A stretch of 64,000 nt of DNA from Papaver somniferum (GCF_003573695.1 NC_039361.1:85020149-85084148), one strand, 5' to 3'; shown: positions 10,721-21,933, numbered from the stretch's first letter. A program made the numbers and translations. The notes: a model not told the origin generated them from the letters alone.

Positions 10721-12218
10721 TGATGGAATTTTTTTATAGTTTTAGAAAAAGGTTCGTTTAAGACTTGTGAAAGTTCGATTCTAGATTCAAATTGTAATCC
10801 TAAAACAACAAATTAAATTAAAATTGTTTTCAAGAGTGGGAGAGACTGGGTCTAAGACTCCACTATTTCACCAATTTCCAAAGTGATTTTGATAATTGTA
10901 TTTATGCAATCTACACATTCAAGTTGATTCTAATTATTGCAAAAGTAAATTTCTAGAAGAACAACTATAAATCGAAAGTATGGGATATCAAAACCCTAGG
11001 CTAAGTATATACCATCAATAGAGATTACAATTGCTTAATAAAAATCATTAAATCCCTTTTTTATTCTAAGCAAACAATCATAAAATAAATTGCACAAATT
11101 AATAAAAATAAATGTTACCACTTTTTCATTGGCGAAATAGCTTCATCCGTCGCCCCAGAGGATGGGTTTAGCTCCTCATGTTGTGAATATGCTCAAAAGT
11201 TGATTTCATTGCTCAAAAGATGTTTACAAAGAGAAAACGGTATAAATCAGTGTGTTGTGTAACAGATATAACTGTTACCGAACAACTGTTACTGAAAAAC
11301 GCTAATTTAACTGTTGCGAACTCGAGATAAATGTGACAGAAATTGTTACAAAAGTAATTGATTTGAAAGTTAAGGTAACGGTTTCTGCGACTGTCCAACT
11401 GGGTCTATGTTCTTCACCTTCTTTTTCTTCGCAGCAGCAGATGAACTTTTCTGCAACTCGACTGTTTTATCTATTCAACTCCCTAAACTCTCCCAAAGTT
11501 TACGTCCCTTATCTCTGACCTTCAATCTCTCTATTTATACACCACAGGGCTTCAAAATCCTGAGAATATTTTTGTTTCAATTACTTTATTTCTTTGCTGC
11601 CAACCTATGATTATATCTCTTCAGATCTTTTTTCAGGCGTCCTCCAAGCCAAATCAAACGTCTCAGACTCTCTTAGGGATATTCTCGAATCAAACAGATA
11701 ATAATCTTCCCTTATCTCCACGTAAATCCAAAAAATACCATCCACGGGAAATTGAAATAGGAAACCCGATAATATTCTTCCTTGTTTTACAAAAATCCGA
11801 CAATCTAGCCAATCCCAATCGGTCCCAACAACAATACCAACCCTTTTTGGATCAAACAATCCAGCCCAAAAGAATTCAGCCATTGAATCTCCTTAGAAAT
11901 CCTTCAAATTCCTAACCCTAACTATGCCCACAACTGGTTTTGTCTTCACGCCATTTTTCTAGATTTGAAATGTAGAAGATGGTCGCCCCTTAGCAGGAAT
12001 GATGGTCCCTTTAGCAACTGGGGTGGAAACAGTAATTTCTGGGGTGTCTTTAGTAATTTCTCCCGGAGGTCCAAATGCCACTTTTCGAGCAACTTTCTCC
12101 ACAAAAGCTTATTTCTCCGAAAACACCTACAAAGACATAAAAACCATAATAAGTACAACAATTGAGCACTAATAATAAATAGAATCGAGACAAATCAGAC
12201 ACAAAAATGTGTCTATCA
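10721..12218 (-). mobile_element. Athila 5' LTR
   Basis: This 1498 bp LTR reads on the minus strand from TGATAGACACATTTTTGTG at 12218 to ...TTCCATCA at 10721, adjoining the PBS. Its ends match the LTRs at 38823-40340 and 55484-57014 (all start TGATAGACRCAT). It shares a segment around the sequence cagaggatgggttta with the 39890 region. The partner 3' LTR is outside the window. Short ORFs in it are not credible genes. Confidence 0.85.
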
Positions 12219-12390
12219 GTAACCACCTTCTTCTTTATTAATCCCTTCCTTGTCCCTTTTATTTCATGGATACTTTCTTATTGGACTTGGGCCTTAGTCC
12301 CCATGTCTCTGTTGAGTTTTCCTCCCCTTTTGGGGAACCCTAGTCCCGTTAAGGGGTATTATTTTTCATGTATCAACAAAGAGCATGAAG

Positions 12391-12705
12391 AGTAATCGGT
12401 TTATATGATGATCAGCATCGATAGATTATGGGTTTGAAAACAGAATATGAAAAGACATCACCAGAATCAGTTTATAAGTGCATTAGCATAAACCGATTCT
12501 GGGTACTAATTTTTTTTAAACTTGGGTTTCCACAATCGGATTTTATTTGCTTGTTAATGTACCGATTGTGGAATTGTCTCTTCAAATTCCATTTCGTAAT
12601 CGGTTTTTATATATGTATCACATAAACCGATTCTCGGCGTTTGAAATTCCTGTGTGTTTTTGTGGCTAGAATCGGATTACATATGTTTTCCTATGTACCG
12701 ATTAT
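12391..12705. repeat. AATCGG/CCGATT hairpin cluster, left group
   Basis: Inverted pairs about 40 bp long occur in series: one near 12473-12512 (agaatcagtttat / ataaaccgattct), one at about 12532-12572 (ccacaatcgg / ccgattgtgg, perfect 10 bp arms), one at about 12594-12640 and one at about 12667-12705. A single aatcggttta copy starts the series at 12394. Spacing between units is about 60-75 bp. All lie immediately upstream of the ORF at 12733. Confidence 0.8.
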
Positions 12706-12732
12706 TAACTAGATTTTTATTTTTTTGTAGAT

Positions 12733-13080
12733 ATGAACATAGACCACCTACCATTTTATTCACGAGAACTCACCCCAGAGGATGTTCACAGGTCCCCACA
12801 ACCCATTGTACCCAGAAGCCTCTACAAGTTAGCCTATGGTCGTGAGACCCGTTTAGAAGAAGCCCTCGCATTGGTAGACAAGCTTGCACTGGAAGAGCTA
12901 GTTGAAGTCATCAAGTTTGCAAAGAGAATGAGGGATGTGATTTCAGCTGGGAGGGATCGCGACAGACATTTGGAAAGTCTGTTTAAAGAAATGGCTGAAT
13001 ATCAAGCCATGGCTGATGCAGAATCTGCTGATGATGATGATGATGATGCTGCTGCTCCTGATGTTGATGCTCTCTTTTAG
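12733..13080 (+). CDS. Hypothetical 115-aa protein with acidic C-terminus
   Basis: I do not recognise this family. The frame starts MNIDHLPFYSRELTPEDV, has a central Leu/Glu/Lys-rich helix-like part (LEEALALVDKLALEELVEV), and ends in an Asp run followed by AAAPDVDALF. The nucleotides before the ATG (ttttttgtagat) resemble a splice acceptor, so an upstream exon is possible. It lies between two groups of hairpin repeats, on the same strand as the ORF1-like gene. A role as an element-encoded accessory protein is inference. The balanced codon use and definite acidic tail make it more gene-like than neighbouring ORFs. Confidence 0.45.
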   Translation: MNIDHLPFYSRELTPEDVHRSPQPIVPRSLYKLAYGRETRLEEALALVDKLALEELVEVIKFAKRMRDVISAGRDRDRHLESLFKEMAEYQAMADAESADDDDDDAAAPDVDALF

Positions 13081-13199
13081 ATATTATAAGTTTAAGTTTT
13101 AAGTTTTTAAGACCTTTGGTGGTTTAAGTTTTAAGGGTTTTGACACTTTTTTTGGATGGTTTAAGGTTTATTTCTTAGATATTCTATTTCGCATACAGG

Positions 13200-13495
13200 C
13201 TAACAATCGGGCTACACGACTTCTGATATAAACTGATTGTCGAGGTTCCATCATGATTTTGATTATGCGGGGGGTCATATAATCAGATTCTTCATTCCTT
13301 AGAAATGTTGTTTTTCTGTATTTTTTTCTAGCGAGAATTGAATTACATGTGCATATGTATAAACCGATTAATGTCGTTGAAAATTCAAAATTTTGGCATG
13401 CACTGAATCGGTGTATTTCGACAACCATAAAGACTGATTATGTTTAGCATGAATACGCAATCGGTTTTTATGGACATTCGAGAAGACCGATTGTC
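13200..13495. repeat. AATCGG/CCGATT hairpin cluster, middle group
   Basis: Further inverted pairs include one at about 13203-13243 (acaatcgg / ctgattgt), a looser one at about 13335-13370 (ends in aaccgatta), one at about 13403-13440 (tgaatcggtg / gactgattat) and one at about 13448-13494 (gcaatcggt / accgattgt). They fill the spacer between the two ORFs. Arms are 8-10 bp with loops of about 20-25 bases. Confidence 0.75.
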
Positions 13496-13566
13496 CCAAA
13501 TTATTTCACTTTAAAAAAAAAAACTAGTTATTTGGGTCTTTCTCTATATATATAGAGACCTCATCC

Positions 13567-14133
13567 TTGTCCCCCATTTGTCCCAAAATTGCTCATTATA
13601 TTCCCTATCACACCATATACTCCACAAATACTCATTTCTTACCTCCACATACAAGCAAAGATTTGGCAATCACCAAAGCATGGTACGCCGAAAGTCGAGT
13701 TCAAATCCACTCTTCGTCCGAAAGCTTTTGGGCGAAGATATATAACAAATTTAGTCAAGATTATGGAAACCCGAATAGAAGAAATCTTCAACAAATCCAT
13801 GATAGGCACCAAGTCATCCTATATGCGATAGTTGTCTTTATATCTATCCAACAACGGATTTTGAATGATAGCCACTTTAGTATGTCACTATAACAATTTA
13901 TAAGTATTTTTCTGGTTTACTCTACATTATCTACTTCTATAAATTTGTAACTAACAAAGTAAGACTGTGTCGTGTTTTTGTAGCATGAAGCCGTGAAAGC
14001 GCGCTACTTGGAGGAAAAGGGGGAAGCATTCAAATTTGATGCAAGCTATCACTTCATGGTATACAAAATCTCGGAGTACGGCCCAGACTTTATGGTGGGG
14101 GAATCGGACTCGGATTCCTCCGACGAAGATTGA
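13567..14133 (+). pseudogene. PIF/Harbinger ORF1-like (Myb/SANT-like) protein, two exons
   Basis: ORF1 proteins of PIF/Harbinger elements bind DNA and assist the separate DDE transposase. The first exon (to about 13880) encodes KDLAITKAWYAES, SFWAKIYNKFSQDYGNPNRR and LQQIHDRHQVI, which match the trihelix/Myb-like ORF1 pattern. A short intron-like stretch ends in tttttgtag at 13983. The second exon (13984-14133) starts HEAVKARYLEEKGEAFKFD and ends in an acidic tail (ESDSDSSDED) before TGA. I could not find a donor site that keeps the frame exactly, so it may be decayed. Known relatives are annotated in plants as glutathione S-transferase T3-like or Myb-like proteins. Confidence 0.65.
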
Positions 14134-14339
14134 TGGTTTTAGAAGTTTTTGTGTAGGTTTTGTGGGTAGATCTCTATGTAAACCCTCACGAGACTATAAT
14201 TCGTCCATTAGTGTCACCTAGGGGTTCAAAGGCTTGATGCACATGCTAAGTGCATCTGTCATTCCTACAAAAAGGAGTAGATATGAAATGAATGGAAAAA
14301 AAATCTTGTGAAATGATAACAATGGTTTATATGGGACAT

Positions 14340-14530
14340 CAAAAAATCCGATTATAAGAATCAGATTTTATCTTTGGAATTCTTCAACCTATTCCGTTAG
14401 TCCTCTGTTAATTTCGAAAACACCAACCTAGACTCGGTTTACGAGTGCACGAACTTAAACCGATTCTGGGTTGTGTTTTCGGAAAAAAAATCAAAAAATT
14501 TCAGTTGTTTGATGTTTTGAAGATCGATTT
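14340..14530. repeat. AATCGG/CCGATT hairpin cluster, right group
   Basis: There is a loose pair at about 14346-14372 and a clear one at about 14428-14468 (gactcggttta / taaaccgattc). A single gatcgattta copy at 14521 closes the series. No further copies appear to the right. Confidence 0.65.
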
Positions 14531-14640
14531 ACATTCATTGATCTCACATCTAACACGATTAATTAACACCTAATATGATTAATTAACTTTAATTAATCAG
14601 GGGTAAATAGGTAGTAAGAGAATAGTTAGATAAGGGGTTG

Positions 14641-15050
14641 TGTGAAATTTATTTCTAATGATTTTTTTGTCATCCAGTAACAGGCCCCAAATAAATGGAC
14701 TAGGCCCCAAACTAGCCAAGTAATTTTTTTAATGTTTTTACGTTCGCAAGCGATTATCAATTTCATTTTTCATGTTGTATCTATGTCGGCAAAAATGTGA
14801 CCCAATCTTCGGTTTCCAGGCCAGATGCCACACAGAAAGAATTTATGGACTCGGTCCGGGTCCAATTATAATTAATAACCCGGACCCAGGGGAAAATTAG
14901 GCTAAGTCCCGACCCATGGGTTACCTATAATATCAATCCCTTAATTAAAAGAAATTTGAATCTAGGCCCGAAATATTAAAAAACGTTGATATCCTTTTGC
15001 ATATTGTCAAGCCCATAATTAAATAAAATTTAAATTTAGGCCCAAAATTA
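14641..15050. other. Unassigned intergenic stretch
   Basis: I see no gene here. The sequence holds repeated 'aggcccc' and 'taggccc' words (14680-14720, 14960, 15040) and an inverted pair, gggtccaatta...taacccggaccc, at about 14857-14887. It may be the right end of the Harbinger-like remnant or part of locus X. Confidence 0.3.
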
Positions 15051-15059
15051 TTGAAATAT

Positions 15060-15320
15060 AGTGTGATGATGTTCCAATCACCTCCGACCACCACAACCAC
15101 CGCCAACCACCTCCGACCACCACCGCCACCAACCACCACCGTCAAACCACTTCCTACCACCACCACCAGCCACCTTCGACCACCACCGCCACCAACCACC
15201 TCCGACCATCACCGTCAAGCCACCACCGCCATCCACCTCCGATCACCACTACCATCGCCGCCGCTACCCACCTCCGCCAACCATCTCCCGCCACCACCGC
15301 CGACCACCACCAACATATGG
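15060..15320 (+). repeat. CCACCA/CCGCCA-rich minisatellite
   Basis: This stretch is built from imperfect units such as accaccaccgccaaccacctccg with high C content and few Gs. Open frames on both strands encode only Pro/Thr-rich or Gly/Val/Trp-rich low-complexity peptides. A similar but independent block lies at 53391-53735. Confidence 0.85.
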
Positions 15321-15330
15321 ATGTGTACAC

Positions 15331-15515
15331 TGAAGTTACACATGCATATGGCATGACTATACAGTAGTTAAACATTCATATGACATGTTTAATACAAAGT
15401 TGCACTTGTATATAGAAGTGTACTCAGTAGATACACATGTGTACGCAGAAGTTACACATGTGTATGACATGTGTATCTACAAGTTAAATATGCATATGGA
15501 TGTGTACCCATTAGT
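15331..15515. repeat. TTACACAT hairpin repeats of locus X (left part)
   Basis: Units of about 35 bp contain agttacacatgcatatggcatg and variants, for example acacatgtgtatgacatgtgtat at about 15438-15475. Each is partly self-complementary (TACACATG...CATGTGTA). Related units occur at 33780-33860, 34674-35025 and 48405-48465, on the far sides of the two inserted LTR elements. Confidence 0.75.
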
Positions 15516-16003
15516 TATACATCAAAACTACATATAGAAAATACATGTATTACTTTAATATTCATTTACAATAATTTGTTTGTGTATGAATTATAGTAAT
15601 TGCTTGTTATACACAATAAATGAGTCAAAACACTAGATATGTAAAACGAAATCCTCGAAATAAGCCACTATATCCTATAGTCAAATACCCATCAAGAGGA
15701 GACGACAGTTCGTAAACCGGCTTGATGATAAACAACATATATCAGGAGACAAAAAAAAACATTGAATTAACGATACATAGTAATGAATGAGACTATTGTA
15801 GTTTTGGTTCCTTGTCTACGTTAAATTTGACGCCCGAACTTAATGCGACTTAATACACAGTAATTTGTGAAAGAAAACCAAAACTTAACAAAATGTAAGC
15901 AATGAAAGCAGTTATAAATGAAAATGTACAAAAATGAAACAAGAATATGTGAGATATATGGCTTGTGCAAAGGAGAAGTATATATGAGAGATACATTTAC
16001 CTA
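15516..16003. other. Locus X, unassigned non-coding part
   Basis: This is an A/T-rich stretch without a credible ORF. It ends at ctag (16001-16004), which matches ctag at 33603-33606 just beyond the right end of element T2, suggesting a target duplication of at least 4 bp. Confidence 0.4.
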
Positions 16004-16032
16004 GAGATTAATCTTCCACCGTGGTCGCCAGT
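16004..16032 (-). other. PBS and leader remnant outside the T2 LTR
   Basis: The plus strand reads agagattaatcttccaccgtggtcgccagt, matching the leader/PBS beside the other T2 LTR (31226-31254) and beside T3 (49890-49918). Here it is a 29 bp stub that ends at the flank of locus X. Confidence 0.7.
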
Positions 16033-16465
16033 TGTTTATGGGTAAAAACTGTTTCTGCTGGTTTTGGTAAATTTGGGTGTGTGGATGAGAAACGAATCTA
16101 AACCTAAAACAAATGCACTGCACGGGACTACTTTAGATTCGAGAGATCAATTTGTACAATCCTGGCCTAAACCAAGAAATGGCTGTTCCAGTCTTCCTTC
16201 GGTCACAAAGTGAAGGAGAATGGTTGTTCTTAGGGAGGGAAGTGAAGAAGGTGTTGAGATCAGAATGGTTAATTCTGAAGGTGCGGCTATTTTATGACTT
16301 GTATCAGAATTTGGGAACTGGCTTGCGGAATGTAAGCTATTAGTTTTTTGGTGTTTTATGGATATTGTGTTGTTGTTAACCAAACTATTGTCGTTTGGTC
16401 GAAATAGGTAAAACCTATTTATACAAGTCATATTGACCGCACTCTGATCTCATTGAAGTGGGAGT
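16033..16465 (-). mobile_element. T2 second LTR, 3' portion
   Basis: This is the terminal part of the split LTR, beginning tgtttatgggt on the plus strand. It contains a TATA box (tatttata, 16416-16423) and an adjacent inverted repeat. It matches 31255-31690 of the intact T2 LTR. The last five bases, ggagt (16461-16465), are one copy of the SIRE B target duplication. An ORF at 16431-16147 is shared with the other LTR copy but is not a recognised gene. Confidence 0.85.
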
Positions 16466-18885
16466 TGAAAAAGCGGGGGTCTAACAACACCACCCGATAT
16501 TTATCACAACAATCTGTATGGACAAACTCGAATATACTTTTAAAATAATCAACAAGACTCAATCAATTAAAAGTATATCAACGAGTTTATATCTCTCTCT
16601 TGATTTGATTTACTCAAGAAGGAACTACGAGTTCTAATCAAATGCAAGGAATAACTTGGATGGTACCAAAGGCCAATATCCAAGGATCAATCAATGACAA
16701 TCAACAACCAAATGTTGGATTACTCAAATTGATGATCTAATGCACAACCTGTATTATTTCAATGATAAAGATAAAACAATATAATGCGGAAATTGAAATA
16801 ACACAGACACCAGAAATTTTGTTAACGAGGAAACCGCACATGCAGAAAACTCCGGGACCTAGTCCAGATTGAACACACACTATATTAAGCCGCTACAGAC
16901 ACTAGCCTACTCCAAGCTAAGGACTGGATTGTAGTTGAACCCCAATCAGTCTCCCATCGATCCAAGGTACAGTTGTACTCCCTAGGCCTCTGATCCCAAC
17001 AGGATACTGCGCACTTGATTCCCTTAGCTGATCTCACCCACAACTAAGAGTTGCTACGACCCGAAATCGCAGGATTTGACAATAAACAAATCTGTCTCAC
17101 ACAGACAAGTCTATCAAAGGATCAATCTGTCCCCCACATATAAACCATAAAGGTTTTGTTCCGTCTTTTGATAATAATGAAGGTGAATAGGAACCAATTG
17201 ATAATTCGGTCTTATATTCCCGAAAAAGCCTAGAGTTATCAATCACCTCACAACAATCTTAATCGTATGGTAGCGAAACAAGATGTTACGGAATCACAAA
17301 CAATGATACGAAGATGTTTGTGATTCCTTTTTATATCTTGCCTATCGGAGATATCAATCTCAAGCCAATCATTCTGATTGTACTCGTACGATAGAAGATG
17401 CAAGATCTGATCACATAACTACGATAAAAGTAATATCGGTCTGGCTTCATAATCCCAATGAAGTCTTTAAGTCGTTAACCTGGTTTTAGAAGAAGAAAAC
17501 CAAAGGTTAAAGGAGAACCAACTCTAGCACGCAAACTAGTATCACATGTAAAGTGTGGGGCTTAGTTTTGCACAATACTAGATGTATCCTTTATATAGTC
17601 TTTCAAATCAGGGTTTGCAATTAAGTTACCTTGGTAACAAAGTAAACAATATCCATCGTTAGATGAAAACCTGATTTAGATTCAAGATAATATTTCTCAA
17701 CTGTTAGATCGAAAACTTAGCTTGTTACACACACTTGACAATGCACGCCTCTAGGTTTGTTAACCGTACCCAAATGTATGCACTTGTTGGTTCAACAATA
17801 GTTAACCAAAAGGTTAGCCATGTGAGCATTTCATATCAACCATGTTCTTCTTCGCGATAACTAGTTCAAATGACTTCAAATGAACTAGTTAGAGAGTTGT
17901 TCAATTGCAAGGAAATCTTATGTACTACACAAGACACAATTGAAGCAAAGATGATTTGATTCACTTGAATCGGTTCATGAACTTTTATAGCCACGGTTTG
18001 CAAACTGCATTCCTAAGTCTTTTTAAGTTTAAGTTCAGAAATCATCTTCAGATATATAACCTTCTCATGTTCGCAGACTAGGTTCGCGGACTTAAGTTAC
18101 CGGGCAGAGTTTACAAATTCCAGCAGAAATTCTCGGGTATGAGAACTTCTCCGGTTCGCGGACTTAGATTCACGCAAGTAGTTTGTCAACTCCAGTAGAA
18201 ATTCTCGGGTTTGAGAACTTCGGCAGTTCGCGGACTGGGCTTACGCCATTCTTCCGGTTCTATTGATCAACAAAGTTCGCAAACTTTGGTTCAAGGAATA
18301 GCACTTATACATAAATGTGTTTCCACAAAAATGCTTATTTCCACCATTGGTTATATAATCTAAACTCTCATTTCAATCATTGAAACATTCTTAGAGGACA
18401 TTATATAGTTGTTACCATTTCTTGTCAAAGCAATTTTCAAGATGATTGAAACATATCATGACTTTCGTCACTAGGTAAAGATAAACTTGATCGAAGCGAA
18501 GAGCTTACCAATACATATTTCGAGATATAGATAGGCGAGGTATACTCGGCTCGAAATACCAAATGTGTATAATCCAAGTCTATATATATAGCATACGACT
18601 TCTTGTCTCAAAGAGTAGAAGCTAGAGTAGATAGACTTTTGAGTGATAGATAAGTTCAAGTCTTTACATACCATTTTGTCGAGAAGTTCCACCGCTTCCT
18701 TGAGTAGTTCTTCTACTTGTATGATGAAACGCCATGAAGTCCTTGAGCTCAACTACACTTTCTATCCTAGTCCGAGACTTAGCTATAATAGACTAGAAAT
18801 CAAGACTTACAGTTTTGATCACTAACATTGACAAACATGCTTGAGATAGCAACACATGCGAGTTCGACCGATAAATTCTCTAACA
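16466..18885 (-). mobile_element. SIRE element B, 3' LTR
   Basis: This 2420 bp LTR begins tgaaaaagcgggggtc on the plus strand and ends ...tctctaaca, followed directly by the PPT complement. It aligns over its whole length with LTRs 22620-25073 and 1115-3566. Scattered substitutions and small indels between the two LTRs of element B show the insertion is not very recent. Confidence 0.9.
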
Positions 18886-18901
18886 ATCTCCCCCTTTGTC
18901 A
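18886..18901 (-). promoter_or_regulatory. Polypurine tract of SIRE element B
   Basis: The minus strand reads TGACAAAGGGGGAGAT immediately before TGTTAGAG of the 3' LTR. This is the typical Sirevirus PPT, the priming site of plus-strand DNA synthesis. Confidence 0.9.
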
Positions 18902-20533
18902 ATTTTAGTGACAAAACTATCAATATATATGGAATACAAAAAAGATAAAAAAAACTTTAGTAGCTCCTATTCCACATGTCTAATCTTCAACATTCCTCGA
19001 AATCTTCGTCACTTCCAAGTACTCCAATGATCTGAAAGTTTGTAAGTTTAGCATCACCGCTATAACAATGAGAAAACATAGTTCTCAATCATTGTTATAC
19101 AGTGTCATATTATTTACATAGTGTCAAAGTTCATTTGTATCATAACTTCAACAATAATACTATGGTGATATGTATCACTCCCCCTTAATCAATACTCCAT
19201 CTCACATGGAAACCACTCCCCTTACACAATGATCCGAAAACCATATGTATTTGTAGTGTGAATTACATATTAATTCTCCCCCTTTTTGCCAATAAAATTG
19301 GCAAAGGTACAAAAACGGGATCATAATGAAATTTCCGAGAGAGACATTTCATGACAAAAGGAAAAAAATACATACCAACTAATTCAGATGCAAACATAAA
19401 GCCGAAGATAAATTCATTTATCAAGGAGTTTAGAGATACAAGATAACCCCTCTAAAATTGCACAGCCGCACACCCCTCAAGATATGACCATTAAGCACAA
19501 GTTCAAAAAAACTCTCCTCCATTTGATGTCATTCCCGAAAGAACAACAAGAGTGACCTTAATATCAAAAGAAAAGAAGGATTTTATTGGACATCAAAAAC
19601 CATAAGAATGATTTTATATATCCAAAAACTCAATCAAATTAATCACAAGTAAACCCATGATTAATTTAATCGGAATACGCAATCAAATTAAACACAAAAA
19701 GTGATTAATTCAATTGATTATGCTCAACATAAGAGAACTTATGGAGACACGAAGATACTCAGCTAGATTAATTAAAAGAGAACCCATAATTAATCTAATT
19801 GGAATACACAACCAAACTAATTACAAAAGTAATCAATTTAATTGTCAATTATTTTGCTCGACATAAGGAAACTTATGGAGCAATAACTAAATAACCTAAC
19901 AAGATGATTAATTTAGTTCAATATGCTCGACATAACATATCTCACGGAACAACAACTAAGCTAAGACAATCAACTTGGTTGTATAATGCTCAACATAAGA
20001 TACATTACGGAGCCTCACAGTAATACATAAAAAATATGGATCAGGGATGATCAATACTGCGGAATACACAAGGATTCATTCTATCTTCAATCACTATTTG
20101 CATAACGACAATTAATAGACATAATCCTTGAAAACAAAAGATTTTAACCTATCTTCCATCAAAATATTTGATAATATAGGCTTAACTTTTGTATTTGTCA
20201 AAAGTTCATTCATTATTTTACCAGTACGTGAATATCGAACACGAACGACTTTACTTTTGACAAAGTATGGGACAAACATAGTTCACGGACGTAAACACCA
20301 ATATCCCATAACAAATTGCAATATATCAAATCATAAAGATTAATACTGCAAAAACATCATCCTCCAAATAGTTTTTAGAATTTAATACCAATAAACCTAA
20401 AAAAAACAAGAACATAAACAATAATAGCTATGTGTAGTCACAATCATTGCTATTCAAAGCACTAGTTATTCTTCCAACTAAAACAAAAAGAAGACATACT
20501 AGGCAACCATAAAAACACGAATTACTCATCTTC
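18902..20533 (-). other. SIRE element B non-coding 3' region
   Basis: This is A/T-rich DNA without a credible ORF. It contains several near-copies of a motif involving aattaatc...acaaaagtaatcaattt and 'gctcaacataag' at 19625-20010 (about five loose repeats). It lies between the envelope-position ORF and the PPT. Confidence 0.55.
19176..19292 (-). repeat. Extra PPT-like copies upstream of the SIRE 3' LTR
   Basis: Complements of AAGGGGGAG occur at about 19178-19186 and 19276-19290 (minus: GGCAAAAAGGGGGAG), with a shorter copy near 19216. The inverted pair ttgccaataaaattggcaa flanks the second. Multiple PPT copies are a described feature of Sireviruses. Confidence 0.75.
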
Positions 20534-21475
20534 TTATTCATCGGAGAAACTCCAAGATGCTTGAATTGCGTTCAAATCTTCCTTGAGCTCGGTAAACTTC
20601 GTTGCAACTAAAGATAGTTGTTCTTGGACACACTTCACTCTTGAATCAACCTTACGCACACCCTTATGAATTTTATTAAGAAGGCTCACGGTGGTAGGTC
20701 ACTGAAATCAAGAGAAGCGATTCTTTGTCGCTTGCAAGCATTTTCCCTTATGCGCCTGAAGGTACACGGACGAACCAGTTTGGGAACCCCAAGAGAATTT
20801 CCAATTGAATCAAATCCACGATCACGAAAAATTTGACTAATCAAGCAAGGGTATCCTAACATCTTGACGGGTGAAGTCATCGAAATCATTTGAAAGGTAA
20901 TAAAACCACAAATACCGAGACTTGGAATACCCGATTCAAGGAAATAGACCAATTCTGCAAACTCATGACTCCACCAAGAATTTTCAATTGTGGAGGGACA
21001 AAGATTGGGGATACCAAGTTTTACAAAAGCCAATAAAGCAATACTAAGATCAGTAGGGAACTTTCCTTGACTCCAACAACCTTCTTGCCACGAAGTCCAA
21101 TTGAGATATCATCACACGAAGGACGTTCATGACTTGATCTAGGAAGCCATACGTTCCCCAACGGTATTTTGGTAACCCTTGAAAGTAATTCTCTATCAAC
21201 AAGAAACCTTTCTCTACCAATCATGGATTTGAATTCCATCTTGTTGTAATCAACAGCATGAATGTTGGCATAGAAAATTTTTGTGAGAGAATCAAATCCT
21301 TCACCAAGGCCATCAAAAATATTTCCAAGCTTGAACTTTTAAAGCAAGCCAAATCCTCTTCATGCACACCAGAGAAATCCAATCTCTTTTCTAGAATGAA
21401 CCCTTTTGAGGCAATCCTATCAAACACCCTATCACAAGACTCATTCACAAATCTAATTCCAGGATAATTCAATAG
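20534..21475 (-). pseudogene. Envelope-position ORF of SIRE element: putative plant transposon protein domain
   Basis: Some Sireviruses carry an extra ORF after pol; its function is not established. Here three overlapping frames together resemble the 'putative plant transposon protein' domain (PF20167-like). The first frame begins around 21472 (YPGIRFVNESCDRVFDRI, KGFILEKRLDF). The next continues with MEFKSMIGRERFLVDRELLS, RVTKIPLGNVWLP. The third, down to 20686, has KLGIPNLCPSTIENSWWSHEF. A last frame to 20534 is coiled-coil-like (VQEQLSLVATKFTELKED). At least three frameshifts separate them, one in an A-run near 21270. It is decayed. Confidence 0.6.
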
Positions 21476-21620
21476 GAAAGTACTTACTTGAAGTGAGGAG
21501 AATTCAAGCTAGGGAAATTTGAGCTTTTTGAACACCTTTTTGAGCTTCTAGAATTCATCATAGATTTAGAAATAAGCAAGGATCAAGAGGAAAGTACTTA
21601 CTTGAAGTGAGCCTTTAAAA
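21470..21620 (-). repeat. Duplicated splice-donor-like motif upstream of the envelope-position ORF
   Basis: The minus strand carries cacttcaagtaagtactttcct twice, ending near 21476 and 21592, about 115 bp apart. Each contains the strong donor consensus AAGTAAGT. Between them an ATG at about 21560 starts a short Ser-rich frame that ends at the second copy. Confidence 0.55.
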
Positions 21621-21933
21621 CCCTTCCTTTTGATTTATCCAAAGAAGATTTAATGGTGGAAAATAATAAAACCCTAGAGGTTCACGTACGCGGACTGTTT
21701 GAGAAGATAAAGACGTCCGTGAACTTCTTTTATATACATGGGCTTTGACCCGTGCACGAACTGTGACCCATTTGAGGAGTAGGATTTTTTAAAGGTACAG
21801 ACAACAAAAGAAAAAGTATTTACTGAAAATCTCTTATCACAAAAACATAAGAAAAGAGAGATTAAAACAAAAATCAACATGTTACTTGCTCCATTTCAAG
21901 TTATATACAAATGGGGTAGAGCCAATCTTGAAA

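Larger units (their letters stand above)
12219..14640 (+). mobile_element. PIF/Harbinger-like DNA element remnant with hairpin array
   Basis: Right of the Athila LTR lies a region with two candidate genes: an unrecognised acidic-tailed ORF (12733-13080) and a Myb/SANT-like ORF1 of the PIF/Harbinger type (13567-14133). About ten short inverted repeats built on AATCGG/CCGATT lie around them. No DDE transposase is present, so the element would be non-autonomous or truncated. I could not define terminal inverted repeats; the boundaries are approximate. Confidence 0.5.

Noticed and set aside
14650..14720. Possible Harbinger terminal inverted repeat (ggggcctgttactgg on the minus strand)
   Set aside because: I found no matching inverted copy on the left side of the remnant and no paired target duplication.
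15051..15356. Pro/Thr-rich 101-codon ORF
   Set aside because: It is a by-product of the CCACCA minisatellite.
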